Below, in pieces: positions 9,227 to 17,190 of a stretch of DNA of 64,000 nucleotides. Under the pieces are notes generated by a model, which was not told where the DNA came from, did no database searches, and saw nothing but the letters and a program-made list of their open reading frames with translations. Every line of letters begins with the position of its first letter. The stretch's first letter is position 1. The translations under genes were made by a program, and so were the position numbers. This DNA is from JBFONV01 sp040779335. GTDB taxonomy: Bacteria; Pseudomonadota; Gammaproteobacteria; Enterobacterales; Alteromonadaceae. The stretch lies in the NCBI GenBank assembly GCA_040779335.1, contig JBFONV010000002.1, positions 511,433-575,432 of the forward strand, in the 5' to 3' direction.

Positions 9227-9634
9227 ATGTACCTTGGAAAGTGTTTATGTGGTGAAGTACAAATCACGATAAGCGGTAAAATAAGTGACATTATTCATTG
9301 TCACTGTTCACTTTGTAGAAAAAATAGTGGTACTGCCTATGCCACAAACGGTTTCATAAATGCAGCTGATTTTAACATCACCTCCGGTGAACAATATATC
9401 AATGTATTTTCATTTAAACCTGGACGAAATAGACACTTTTGCTCAAAGTGCGGCTCACCAGTTTATAGTTCAAATACGCAAGATGCTGCACGCTACAGAA
9501 TTAGGTTAGGTATTCTTGATTCAGATATCGTCGAAAAACCAATGTCCCATAACTTTGTGTCATCAAAAGCAAATTGGGAAGATCTCGATGCGAATTTACC
9601 AAGATACGAAGGATTAGAACCTAATCGCAAATAA
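9227..9634 (+). CDS. GFA-family zinc protein
   Basis: The 135-residue protein carries the cysteine set of the GFA (glutathione-dependent formaldehyde-activating enzyme-like) fold: C6 and C8 in GKCLCGEV, C25, C27 and C30 in HCHCSLCRK, C72 and C75 in FCSKCGSP. These bind one or two zinc ions. Most members of this family have no proven substrate, and the historic link to glutathione and formaldehyde should not be carried over. It is cytoplasmic and lies in a run of small same-strand genes. Confidence 0.85.
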   Translation: MYLGKCLCGEVQITISGKISDIIHCHCSLCRKNSGTAYATNGFINAADFNITSGEQYINVFSFKPGRNRHFCSKCGSPVYSSNTQDAARYRIRLGILDSDIVEKPMSHNFVSSKANWEDLDANLPRYEGLEPNRK

Positions 9635-9660
9635 AATAAAAAAGTTCACAAGGAAATCTG

Positions 9661-9981
9661 ATGAGTGAACTTGTCGTCACCGTTATATTCGTATTTTTTA
9701 CCGCTGTGCTACCCTGTTTAATATTCGGTTATCTTATCGCTTTTCGCAATCGCAGAGGCCTTATTGCTGGCTGGAGAGATAGTAAAGTATCAAAACCTAA
9801 AGCCAGTGGCAAAATTATCGGTATCAGCTTAATGGTTATGGCAGTGCTAATCGCTATAGTCACTTTACTCTGGTCCGCCAAACTTATCGCATCGTCGGCA
9901 CTTGCCTATTATTTAATACCAATAACCTTAATACCTTTGTTTGGAGTTGTTTATATTAATCTGAAATTTGGTGTAAAGTAA
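9661..9981 (+). CDS. small three-helix membrane protein
   Basis: The 106-residue protein has hydrophobic segments at about 5-27, 51-72 and 77-99, and a basic loop between the first two. I recognise no family. Its last 60 codons (9801-9981) are repeated without gaps at 11202-11382 with about 92 percent identity, so the locus has undergone a partial duplication. AAGGA lies 5 bases upstream of the ATG. Confidence 0.65.
   Translation: MSELVVTVIFVFFTAVLPCLIFGYLIAFRNRRGLIAGWRDSKVSKPKASGKIIGISLMVMAVLIAIVTLLWSAKLIASSALAYYLIPITLIPLFGVVYINLKFGVK
9801..9981 (+). repeat. parent copy of a 181-bp direct duplication
   Basis: This segment aligns without gaps to 11202-11382, with 15 mismatches by my hand count. 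The offset is 1401 bp and the copies bracket the GGDEF gene at 10015-10857. Confidence 0.9.
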
Positions 9982-10014
9982 AAATACGGTGTTAATAAGT
10001 TATCAGACAATCAT

Positions 10015-10857
10015 ATGGAATTAGAAGAGCATAACCAGCTACTCCAAGACGTTATTGAGATCCAAGAAAAGTCCATTGCATTGTCTGTAATAGAAGCCAT
10101 TGCTCGAAATGAGAATATTCAAAAACAATATGAAAAAAGTAACAAAAATCATCTTTACTCGTTGATCCTGCTTTCGTTGACTCATAAAGCATACCGCGAA
10201 GACGAAGCAAAGAAGCTATGGCATAAAATCACAGCGCACATGCAACTTCTAGAAAAGAACCTAGGTAGACAGGTTGGCATTTCTGTTGCCACCTTAGATT
10301 ATTTATCAAACATTACCCGCGTACTAACCAATCCTATTATTATCGAAGAGGCAAAAAGTGAAGTTGTCGCTGAATTTTCAACTATAGATGAACTAACCCA
10401 ACTTTATGTTAGAGATGTATTTGATATAACCTTGTTAAAAAATATTCACGAGTCTACACGAGCTCACACTTCCTTGTGCTTACTTATGATAGATGTTGAT
10501 GATTTTAAAAAAGTTAATGATCATTATGGACACCAAAAAGGCGATGAAGCGCTGCACAAAATCGGCCATTGCCTCAACAAGCGAATACGAGAAATGGATT
10601 TGGCGGCACGCTATGGTGGCGAGGAATTAGCAGTAATTCTCCCCAACACAGATATTGAAGAGGCTTACATTATTGGTGAACGCATTAGAAAAGATATCAA
10701 AAAATTAGATTTCGATGGGTTTTCTGTCACGGTTAGCATCGGCATAGGTAGCACAAACAAACCAAAAAACACGCCAGAATCCCTTATAAAACAAGCCGAC
10801 ACTGCCTTGTATAAAGCCAAAGCAGCAGGCAAAAATCAAACCGTTAAATACGGTTAA
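10015..10857 (+). CDS. soluble diguanylate cyclase
   Basis: The 280-residue protein has no signal peptide or membrane helix. Residues 1-115 are helical with no family I recognise, and residues 120-278 form a GGDEF domain. The active site reads GGEEL (201-205), a conservative variant of GGEEF, with an I-site REMD five residues before it. The substrate aspartates (LMIDVDDFKKVNDHYGH) are present, so activity is likely. The gene is 33 bases after the small membrane protein and is flanked on both sides by the duplicated segment, which suggests it was involved in the local rearrangement. Confidence 0.9.
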   Translation: MELEEHNQLLQDVIEIQEKSIALSVIEAIARNENIQKQYEKSNKNHLYSLILLSLTHKAYREDEAKKLWHKITAHMQLLEKNLGRQVGISVATLDYLSNITRVLTNPIIIEEAKSEVVAEFSTIDELTQLYVRDVFDITLLKNIHESTRAHTSLCLLMIDVDDFKKVNDHYGHQKGDEALHKIGHCLNKRIREMDLAARYGGEELAVILPNTDIEEAYIIGERIRKDIKKLDFDGFSVTVSIGIGSTNKPKNTPESLIKQADTALYKAKAAGKNQTVKYG

Positions 10858-11201
10858 TAGGCTGATTGCAGCATTTCAGAGCTGTAAAAGTACTTAGCAT
10901 CGATATCTAGCCATGACTGCAACTCTAACTTAGCTTTTCAAAGCAATGCGCGTGCCTCTTCGTTAAGGCCTGCCTGCTGATAGCTATAAATTCGATTGCT
11001 ACCATTTCCTTTGAATTTGGTTAACTTAAAATATCTAACTGACAGATTATAATTTCCTGTACGAGTCTCCGCTCTTGCACGAAGCCAATTACCTAACGAA
11101 TCATCTTCACTGCGAGGACACAACTTCCTTATTTGGTTTATATATAATGTAGTGTTCCCATTAAACCAATATTTTAATGCAGCAATAATCATCCTAGATA
11201 G

Positions 11202-11382
11202 AGTCAGTAGCAAAATTATCAGCATCAGTTTAATGGTAATAGCAGTGCTAATCGCTATAGTCACTTTACTCTGGTCTGCCACACTTATCGCTTCGTCGGC
11301 ACTTGCCTATTATTTAATACCAATAACCTTATTACCTTTGTTTAGAGTTGTTTATATTAATCTGAAATTTGCTGTTAAGTAG
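11202..11382 (+). pseudogene. truncated duplicate of the small membrane protein gene
   Basis: Codons here match the last 60 codons of the gene at 9661-9981 through the stop, with about 92 percent nucleotide identity. The first 46 codons of the parent are missing. An ATG at 11152 is in frame but gives an unrelated leader. This is best read as a gene fragment left by duplication. The preceding 10858-11201 holds a minus-strand frame running through this fragment, which I do not accept as a gene. Confidence 0.75.
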
Positions 11383-11435
11383 TCGACAAAGGTAAAAAAC
11401 AATTTAATCTTGTTTTATTAGCGCATTACCCATAC

Positions 11436-12857
11436 TCAGGAATGATGGGCAATACTTTGGCACAATTGACCGAGTTTAATCAGCGCTTGTAACCTATGCC
11501 CGGTCGTAGGGTGGGCAAAACTTAATCGAAAGTAATTTGAGAATTTGTTAGTTGATGAGAACAGCCTTCCAGGGGTGAGTACAATACCTTCGGTTATTGC
11601 CTTTTCGTAAAGTGCAAAGCTATCAATATGATTGGGTAGCTCAACCCATATCGCAAGTCCGCCATCGGGAACCGTATATTTGATTGGAATGTTCCAGTTA
11701 TCGGCTAACGCTTTGATCAATTGATCCCTTTGTTTTAATAAGGTTCTATGATATTGATAAAGATGACGTTCAAAATGACCTTCTGCTAAAAAACTGCCTA
11801 ACCCTTGCTGAATTGCTTGACCCGTTGATAGTTGATAGACCAATTTCATCTGGACAATTTTTTTATAATTTTGGTTTGCCACAATCCAACCAATGCGTAA
11901 ATCACGTGATAGTGATTTTGAAAATGAGCTGCAAAGGATAACAACTCCTTTAGTGTCGTAACTTTTAAGAGGCTCTACATTAGAATGAAAACCCAAATCA
12001 CCATAGATATCATCTTCAATCAAGGTGATGTTGTGCTCTGCTGCCACGTTAACTATCGCCTGCTTCTGGTGTGGCGGCATAAGCGCCCCTGTTGGGGTGG
12101 AAAAATTAGCCGTTAATACACAGGCTTTTATCTGCCAATGATTAATGGCTTCTCTTAACGTATCTGCGGTTAAGCCTACGGTAAAACTGGTCGGCAATTC
12201 AATGACCTTTAATTTTAGCTGTTGTAATAACTGAAGTACGCCATAAAAAGCAGGGCTTTCAATGGCCACTGTGTCGCCTGGCTCGCACGTTGTCATTAAT
12301 GCTAAAAATAAACTGTTCTGACAACCGGAGGTGATACATATTTCTTGTTCCGAAATATTGAGATTACGTTTTCTATAATGTTTACTAATTTGATGTCTCA
12401 ACCCCAGTTCGCCAGATGGCTCATCATAGTACAACGCATTGTTATGAGCATTTTTTCGTAAAGCACGATTTATATGTCTATTGAGTAATAATAAGTGAGA
12501 GGGTGTCTGCGAGTTACCTAAGTGCCGTGGCGCAATATCAAAAGCAGCGCTACGTTCCATTATTTCATAAAACACTTCAGGTACATCGACTAGTTTCGGT
12601 TTACTAATTTTTTTGGTTGCAAGATCGATATGTTGAATAGAACTAGGAGGTGAAACGTAATAACCCGATTTGGCTTTTACATAAATAATATCTCTAGCTT
12701 CCAAGGAGTGAAGTGCTTTTTGAACAGATATCTTAGCAACGCTATAGGTAGCCGATAATGCTCGAATAGATGGAATTTTTTCGTCGGTTTGCCATTTTCC
12801 ATCATCAATCTGTGATTTTAAAATACTGGCTAACTGCTCATATTTGAATTGCGTCAT
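11436..12857 (-). CDS. MocR-type regulator (GntR wing + aminotransferase domain)
   Basis: The 473-residue protein is a GntR winged-helix domain (about 1-70, with IPSIRALSATYSVAKISVQKAL) joined to a class I aminotransferase-fold domain (about 100-465). The PLP lysine K314 is present in SSFSKSLSRDLRIGW, as are the family landmarks YYDEPSGELGLR, SPAFYG, FSTPTG and EDDIYGDL. MocR proteins usually use PLP plus an amino-compound ligand to control a neighbouring, often divergent gene. The only neighbour is the divergent CcoG-like gene, and the spacer carries a direct repeat suitable for this family. The ligand is unknown. Confidence 0.9.
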   Translation of the reverse strand: MTQFKYEQLASILKSQIDDGKWQTDEKIPSIRALSATYSVAKISVQKALHSLEARDIIYVKAKSGYYVSPPSSIQHIDLATKKISKPKLVDVPEVFYEIMERSAAFDIAPRHLGNSQTPSHLLLLNRHINRALRKNAHNNALYYDEPSGELGLRHQISKHYRKRNLNISEQEICITSGCQNSLFLALMTTCEPGDTVAIESPAFYGVLQLLQQLKLKVIELPTSFTVGLTADTLREAINHWQIKACVLTANFSTPTGALMPPHQKQAIVNVAAEHNITLIEDDIYGDLGFHSNVEPLKSYDTKGVVILCSSFSKSLSRDLRIGWIVANQNYKKIVQMKLVYQLSTGQAIQQGLGSFLAEGHFERHLYQYHRTLLKQRDQLIKALADNWNIPIKYTVPDGGLAIWVELPNHIDSFALYEKAITEGIVLTPGRLFSSTNKFSNYFRLSFAHPTTGHRLQALIKLGQLCQSIAHHS

Positions 12858-12874
12858 AGAAAATATAAAACAAA

Positions 12875-12927
12875 TTAATCTGTACCTATATTAGTTTATT
12901 TTTTTGTATCTATAAATGACAGATTAA
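12875..12927. promoter_or_regulatory. candidate MocR operator region
   Basis: The 114-bp divergent spacer contains a direct repeat, TGTACCTATA at 12881-12890 and TGTATCTATA at 12905-12914, 24 bases apart. It is enclosed by a 9-bp inverted repeat, TTAATCTGT at 12875-12883 and ACAGATTAA at 12919-12927. MocR regulators characteristically bind direct repeats, so this is a good candidate site for both divergent promoters. Confidence 0.55.
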
Positions 12928-12971
12928 CAATTTACACTTGCCTCCGAGTAAACGCTTACCGGAGCATGCAC

Positions 12972-14348
12972 ATGAAATCGATATATTTATCACCCAAAAA
13001 CCTTATTTTTAAGTCTTCCGTTGCAAACGATAAGATCTATATCCGCGAACAGAGCGGTCGATTTCAGCATATTAGACGCCGCTTAAATATCGTGTTGCTG
13101 GCCATTTTTGCCCTAGCTCCGTTAATTAAATATAACGATACGCAGGCTATTTACTTCGATCTTCAGCAACAACAGTTTCACGTATTCTCGCTAACACTTT
13201 TTCCACAAGACTTACTAATCGTTTGCCTACTATTTGTATCCGCCGCATTTTTACTCTTTTATGTTACTAAGCTTTTTGGCCGAGTATGGTGCGGATTCAC
13301 CTGTCCACAGACCATTTGGATGTTAATGTTTAATTGGGTAGAACGCCGAATTGAGGGGAGTCATAGCAAAAGTAAATCACTCGATTCACAACCACTTAAT
13401 ATCAAGAAACTGGTTAAAAAGTCCTTAAAACACTTTATTTGGGCGAGTATTTCACTGCTTACCGCGTTAGTTTTTATTTCTTATTTTGTGCCAGTTGAGC
13501 AACTGTATAAGCCATTTTTTACTATGCAAGCGTCATCGCTAGTGGTTTCTTGGGTAATATTTTTTAGCGTGTGTACTTATATTAATGCTGGTTGGATCAG
13601 AGAAAAAATGTGTCAGCACATGTGTCCCTATGCTCGCTTTCAGTCAGCAATGTTTGATAAATCAACCAAATTAGTAAGCTATGATGCTATTCGAGGAGAG
13701 AATCGTGGCAAAAGAAAGCGCTCGCAAGTAAAAAACACGGATATGGGCGACTGTGTTGATTGTAATCTCTGCGTACAAGTCTGCCCAGTAGGAATTGATA
13801 TTCGCAATGGTTTGCAATACGAATGTATTAACTGTGGTTTGTGTGTAGACGCTTGTGATATGACCATGGATAAATTTAATTATGATAAAGGACTGATTGC
13901 TTTTACTAGTGAAAAAACAGCTCGAAATGGCTGGAAACGCCATGCATTATACGGAAGTTTTATCTTACTAACCTTTACCGCTATTTTTGTTTGGGCTCAA
14001 ACTTGGCAGAATTTCGACGTAAATATTATTAGAGATAGGCACGCATTATATCGCGTTAATCAACATGGGCACATTGAAAACGCCTTCGTTTTTAAAGTGA
14101 GAAATAAATCAAATCAAGTTAAACATTACAAAATTGATGTCACTGGATTGAGTAATGCAAAAATTATCGGTCAATCAAATATAGAAGTAATGCCACTCGA
14201 ACTAAAAACGTTTTCGGTTGCAGTAGAAGCCAACGAACAACCATCTCAAAAGAGAAAAACTATTGGTTTTAATATTACGAATCTGGATGACAAAAGCAGT
14301 GTATTAAAAAACAGCTCTTTTCATAGTGGCGATGGTGGCTGGGAATAA
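12972..14348 (+). CDS. ccoG: CcoG/FixG-like membrane polyferredoxin
   Basis: I choose the second ATG (12972) because GGAG at 12961-12964 is 7 bases from it and only 1 base from the first (12966). The product of 458 residues has membrane helices near residues 34-55, 86-108, 158-180 and 190-212, two [4Fe-4S] motifs (CxxCxxCxxxCP at 263-274 and C287/290/293/297 in the 12966 numbering), a further helix near 325-345 and a C-terminal Ig-like periplasmic domain. This is the architecture of CcoG (RdxA/FixG), which reduces copper during cbb3 oxidase assembly. Here it is not next to ccoNOQP or ccoHIS but divergent from a MocR regulator, so its role may differ from the canonical one. Confidence 0.85.
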   Translation: MKSIYLSPKNLIFKSSVANDKIYIREQSGRFQHIRRRLNIVLLAIFALAPLIKYNDTQAIYFDLQQQQFHVFSLTLFPQDLLIVCLLFVSAAFLLFYVTKLFGRVWCGFTCPQTIWMLMFNWVERRIEGSHSKSKSLDSQPLNIKKLVKKSLKHFIWASISLLTALVFISYFVPVEQLYKPFFTMQASSLVVSWVIFFSVCTYINAGWIREKMCQHMCPYARFQSAMFDKSTKLVSYDAIRGENRGKRKRSQVKNTDMGDCVDCNLCVQVCPVGIDIRNGLQYECINCGLCVDACDMTMDKFNYDKGLIAFTSEKTARNGWKRHALYGSFILLTFTAIFVWAQTWQNFDVNIIRDRHALYRVNQHGHIENAFVFKVRNKSNQVKHYKIDVTGLSNAKIIGQSNIEVMPLELKTFSVAVEANEQPSQKRKTIGFNITNLDDKSSVLKNSSFHSGDGGWE

Positions 14349-14370
14349 ATGTCTATTTAGACATTTTTTA
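14347..14370 (+). terminator. Rho-independent terminator overlapping the ccoG stop
   Basis: AAATGTCT-attt-AGACATTT forms an 8-bp stem followed by further T residues. Its first two bases are within the TAA stop codon. Confidence 0.75.
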
Positions 14371-14410
14371 ATCTTTGATTAGAAGCCACTTAGCTCAAAT
14401 AAATTGTAGT

Positions 14411-14477
14411 CGCTCATATCTGATCTTACAGTTTAGATGAAAAGGTTTTAACTTCATCTGACAGGCAGCTATGAGCG
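14411..14477. repeat. dispersed palindromic element A, copy 1
   Basis: This is a 67-bp element with terminal inverted repeats CGCTCATA and TATGAGCG and an inner dyad AGATGAA/TTCATCT. A 65-bp core is identical to 28851-28915. It is intergenic at both sites and has no coding potential. It behaves like a REP/MITE-type dispersed palindrome. Confidence 0.85.
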
Positions 14478-14555
14478 AATAGCTGACCTTGAAATAACCT
14501 CTTAGATACTATTTTTTCATCCAGTTTTGATGCGTTTCTCCCATAGTTAGGAAAA

Positions 14556-14699
14556 CGACCCATTGGGTTGTTTTTGTGCGTGATGAAAATCTGATTAGCC
14601 CAATATGTTTATACATAGCAATTAGTTAGAATGCATGTTAAAACTGGTACAAGTTGATAAGTGACCCAAGGCTCGTTAGAAAAACGACCCAATGGGTCG
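14556..14699. repeat. pair of CGACCCA palindromes
   Basis: CGACCCATTGGGTTG (14556-14570, near-perfect) and CGACCCAATGGGTCG (14685-14699, perfect 7-1-7) are 129 bp apart, both preceded by A-rich GAAAA or AAAAA. They lie in the gene-free stretch 14371-14757. They could be operators for an unseen regulator or ends of a decayed small element. Nothing else is recognised in this stretch apart from element A. Confidence 0.5.
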
Positions 14700-14757
14700 A
14701 TATTAAATTGTTATAGAGCTATCAGGCACCAGTTAAACTTTTTACATAGGCGTAATA

Positions 14758-15003
14758 ATGAAACTTCCAAAGTTAAAGCGTAAGTATTCTAGAATTGATG
14801 GTATATGCTTGCTTGGAGTTTACATAGGATGTGACTTTATTTTAGATGTTCTTCCTGCAAGGGAATTCACATATAAAAGTATCTATATAAGTGAGCTATC
14901 AAGTCCTTTTGTTTTTTGGCTTATGATAGCGTTTATGGCTGTTACAATATTAGTCAGTATTTATGGTTTATTATTTTGGGAATTCGAGCAGAATAGTAAT
15001 TAA
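14758..15003 (+). CDS. small two-helix membrane protein, hypothetical
   Basis: The 81-residue frame has a basic N-terminus, a weakly hydrophobic stretch at 14-32 and a strong membrane helix at about 50-72. The ribosome-binding site is weak (TAGGCG). I recognise no family. It lies alone between element A and element B copies, with lower than usual coding confidence, and may be a cargo gene of that repeat-rich interval. Confidence 0.45.
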   Translation: MKLPKLKRKYSRIDGICLLGVYIGCDFILDVLPAREFTYKSIYISELSSPFVFWLMIAFMAVTILVSIYGLLFWEFEQNSN

Positions 15004-15106
15004 CTCTATAACAAGCTAATTAATAAGGACAAAAAACAGTTTGCTGTTTTCGTTCCTCAACATTTTATCAAACTATTTTTTGCCCATTATTAGGGCGTTA
15101 CCACGG

Positions 15107-15188
15107 TCCGCTCATGGCACATATGCGACTGTCAAATTTGATTAAGTTCTATTAATCGAATCTGACAGTTCAAGTTAAGACTTATTCA
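15107..15188. repeat. dispersed palindromic element B, copy 1
   Basis: These 82 bp align gap-free to 30485-30566 with two mismatches, and 15115-15188 is identical. The core is a hairpin from CTGTCA to TGACAG with TTTGATTAA pairing to TTAATCGAA. The element is intergenic at both sites. Confidence 0.87.
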
Positions 15189-15212
15189 AATAAATGACAC
15201 CATAAAATTACA

Positions 15213-15249
15213 GTGAATAACCAGGGGGATCGTCAATCTGGCTATTCAC
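15213..15249 (-). terminator. hairpin downstream of the RRM gene
   Basis: GTGAATA-A-CCAG pairs with CTGG-C-TATTCAC around a 13-base loop, 18 bases after the stop of the minus-strand RRM gene. The following minus-strand sequence is TGTAATTTTA, a weak T tract. It is a probable terminator. Confidence 0.55.
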
Positions 15250-15266
15250 TTAATTTACAATGTTTC

Positions 15267-15503
15267 TTATTGGGCGATTTTTACTCTGATTTTGTTCTTA
15301 GCCACTCTTGTTTCATGCAAAGCAGAAAGCGCCGCTTGCGCTTGAGCTTCATTAGGCATTTCAACAAAGGCAAAGCCTTTTGATTTACCCGTTTGTTGAT
15401 CTAACACCAAATTACATTCAGTGACAGCACCATGAGCAGAGAATAATATACGGAGTTCTTGTTCCGTGGTTGTACGTGCAAGGTTACGAACTAAAAGTTT
15501 CAT
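15267..15503 (-). CDS. single-RRM RNA-binding protein
   Basis: The 78-residue protein is a single RNA-recognition motif: RNP2 LLVRNL at 3-8 and RNP1 KGFAFVEM at 42-49, with the aromatic residues F44 and F46 that stack on RNA bases. Short RRM proteins of this type occur in many marine gammaproteobacteria and cyanobacteria and are often linked to cold response. It is cytoplasmic and monocistronic. No partner is visible nearby. Confidence 0.9.
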   Translation of the reverse strand: MKLLVRNLARTTTEQELRILFSAHGAVTECNLVLDQQTGKSKGFAFVEMPNEAQAQAALSALHETRVAKNKIRVKIAQ

Positions 15504-15634
15504 AAGAAGCCATGTGATATGTTATTACGACCTAAATTGTCTCATATAATATCAAACTAAGTGTCTTTTATTTAAATCAAGGTCGCTTTTAATGTAGGCT
15601 ACGTAAAAAGCAACCCATTGACAGCAAGTAAGTT

Positions 15635-16567
15635 TTATTCACTTAGTTCACTATTACACGCTTGCTTAGTTTGATATTTAATTTCATCTATTACGCCTTG
15701 GCTTTTAAACGTATTTATTGCTTGGTTAAGTTCTACGATTAATTCATTTTTGTATTCACTTTGTTTAGAAACAGCATAAAACAAACCATTCATATGAATG
15801 ATTGGATCAACCATTTTTATCTTTTCCAGCATAGCCTTTTTATCTTCTGGAGTATGATCGCTATTAATAATATCAGCCTTAATAACTTCAGGATCGCCAA
15901 TAATTAAGTTAACTCGATTGTTTAATAACAAGTCTAAATTTTGCATATCATTGGTAGCCTTAACAGTTTTAAAGCTGCCAGTGTCCATTAAGCGATCAAA
16001 CTCAGGGGTATTTTGATAGCCTCGTACAACCCCTATATGTTCATTTACGAGTGATTTTAGATCAGTGTAATGACTCATATCAAAATCACGGCGTTTGATA
16101 AAAGCAATGGGGCCCCAGCCAAAAACATCCGATAGCATCAAGTGGTCTAGTCTTCTGGTACCTGCAAACACATCGGAGGGCGCTTCAGGTTCTATAAAGT
16201 ATTCGGGAAATAGAATATCTGCTTTGCCAGATTCGACCATATTCACCGCTCTCGCCCAAGGATAAAAGGTTACTTCAGCGCTATACCCAATGCTATGCAA
16301 CAGAGCAACGGTAAGTTGCATTACCCAGCCTTGTTTACATATAGACTCACCTATATAGGGTTGCCAATTTAATGTTGCTAGCGTTAGTTTTTTTTCTGCG
16401 TTGGCGTTAAATAAAAAAGTCCCCTTTGGAGTTTTTTGTCCTTTAACAACATGCAGTCCCAGATAATCACGATAGCTAACATCATATTGGTTGTTGTTAT
16501 CTTGAAAGGCATTTACTGAAAGAATTAACAAAAAATACAACCCGCAAGATAATAATAAACGCGACAT
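15635..16567 (-). CDS. orphan periplasmic solute-binding protein (PBP2 type)
   Basis: I place the start at the internal ATG at 16567, which has GAGG 7 bases upstream and opens directly into a signal peptide (MSRLLLSCGLYFLLILSVNA). An upstream ATG at 16594 would add nine residues. The mature protein has SBP_bac_3 features (LATLNWQPYIGESICKQGW, FYPWARAVNMVESGKADILF, HIGVVRGYQNTPEFDRL). It ends with two cysteine-containing features that may form a disulphide. No transporter genes adjoin. It is the second of three such orphan binding proteins in the window. Confidence 0.8.
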   Translation of the reverse strand: MSRLLLSCGLYFLLILSVNAFQDNNNQYDVSYRDYLGLHVVKGQKTPKGTFLFNANAEKKLTLATLNWQPYIGESICKQGWVMQLTVALLHSIGYSAEVTFYPWARAVNMVESGKADILFPEYFIEPEAPSDVFAGTRRLDHLMLSDVFGWGPIAFIKRRDFDMSHYTDLKSLVNEHIGVVRGYQNTPEFDRLMDTGSFKTVKATNDMQNLDLLLNNRVNLIIGDPEVIKADIINSDHTPEDKKAMLEKIKMVDPIIHMNGLFYAVSKQSEYKNELIVELNQAINTFKSQGVIDEIKYQTKQACNSELSE

Positions 16568-16669
16568 AAATAACCTCAGAAGACAGATAGTCATGCTTAA
16601 TACTAGTCGAATGCACAGATATATACCAAAGTCTGTTAATTAATCCTCGTACAGGTCTATATTGGCCAA

Positions 16670-16921
16670 TTGATTAATTTTTTTACCATAAAATCCAAAC
16701 ACATCGTTATAGTGTTTTCACCTATTTGCAGATGCGCGGTCATCCGACATATTGCTCGTGTTGACGCTATCGGCTTAGCCATTAATTACCTATATACCAA
16801 CTACTTCGCCGATACCAATACTGAACTTAGAGATTTTCCTCTTTTTTTTGCTAGAGTCAGTTTTTTACCTAGTGTGCCTGAGCATGAAATGATCACCGAT
16901 ATATATTTACCTATCGAGTAA
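16670..16921 (+). pseudogene. remnant of a GyrI-like/AraC regulator C-terminus
   Basis: Residues from about 20 to the stop (CAVIRHIARVDAIGLAINYL, later ELRDFPLFFARVSF and MITDIYLPIE) read like the last third of a GyrI-like effector-binding domain, as found at the C-terminus of many AraC-type regulators. The first two thirds of that domain and any HTH are missing, and the preceding residues look random. I infer a truncated, decayed gene. The similarity is from memory of the family and needs a profile search. Confidence 0.5.
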
Positions 16922-16981
16922 CACAGGTGGCTAATAATGAGTACATTTACGGCCTTTCGGGCACTAAAAATCCCCTTGCGT

Positions 16982-17012
16982 GGATGAGTAACTTGTACAA
17001 CTCTACTCATCC
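16982..17012 (+). terminator. hairpin before the exporter operon
   Basis: GGATGAGTA (16982-16990) pairs perfectly with TACTCATCC (17004-17012) around a 13-base loop, followed by CATTTTT. It could insulate the sigma-54 promoter region from upstream transcription. Its right arm overlaps the first enhancer-like repeat by three bases. Confidence 0.55.
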
Positions 17013-17056
17013 CATTTTTGGGATTTATTGAATTTTTTCTTTTCCCTAAAATGGGA
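17010..17056. promoter_or_regulatory. paired enhancer-like sites upstream of the exporter operon
   Basis: TCCCATTTTTGGGA (17010-17023, perfect 5-4-5 dyad) and TCCCTAAAATGGGA (17043-17056, one mismatch) are 33 bp apart centre to centre, about three helical turns. Their centres lie 103 and 70 bp upstream of the GG of the sigma-54 promoter. The same pair with the same geometry occurs at 27624-27670, so I read these as upstream activating sequences, probably for the sigma-54 regulator encoded at 21814. Confidence 0.8.
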
Positions 17057-17117
17057 TCAACTCTATAACATCACATCAAAAATACAAATTATTCCTTTAT
17101 ATCAACAAGATAAAAGG

Positions 17118-17134
17118 TGGCATACCCCCTGCAA
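17118..17134 (+). promoter_or_regulatory. sigma-54 promoter of the exporter operon
   Basis: TGGCATACCCCCTGCAA has GG and GC dinucleotides exactly 10 bases apart, the -24/-12 signature of RpoN promoters. Transcription would start near 17144, about 47 bases before the first gene. The operon encodes its own sigma-54 activator, which fits positive autoregulation. Confidence 0.85.
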
Positions 17135-17190
17135 TATATCGACTAACGAAAAAGTAAGATTGAATAATCTATTGTAGTGGAGTGAACACA

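Noticed and set aside
10938..11282. Minus-strand open frame of 114 codons after the second GGDEF gene
   Set aside because: Its first third runs antisense through the duplicated membrane-protein fragment, it has no ribosome-binding site and no family resemblance. It is more likely chance in decayed DNA.
14411..15188. Insertion sequence bounded by repeats A and B
   Set aside because: There is no transposase and the two repeats differ in sequence. A cassette hypothesis is kept only as a finding.
16801..17010. Minus-strand frame of 69 codons near the GyrI-like remnant
   Set aside because: It has no ribosome-binding site, overlaps the remnant and part of the regulatory region, and shows no family.
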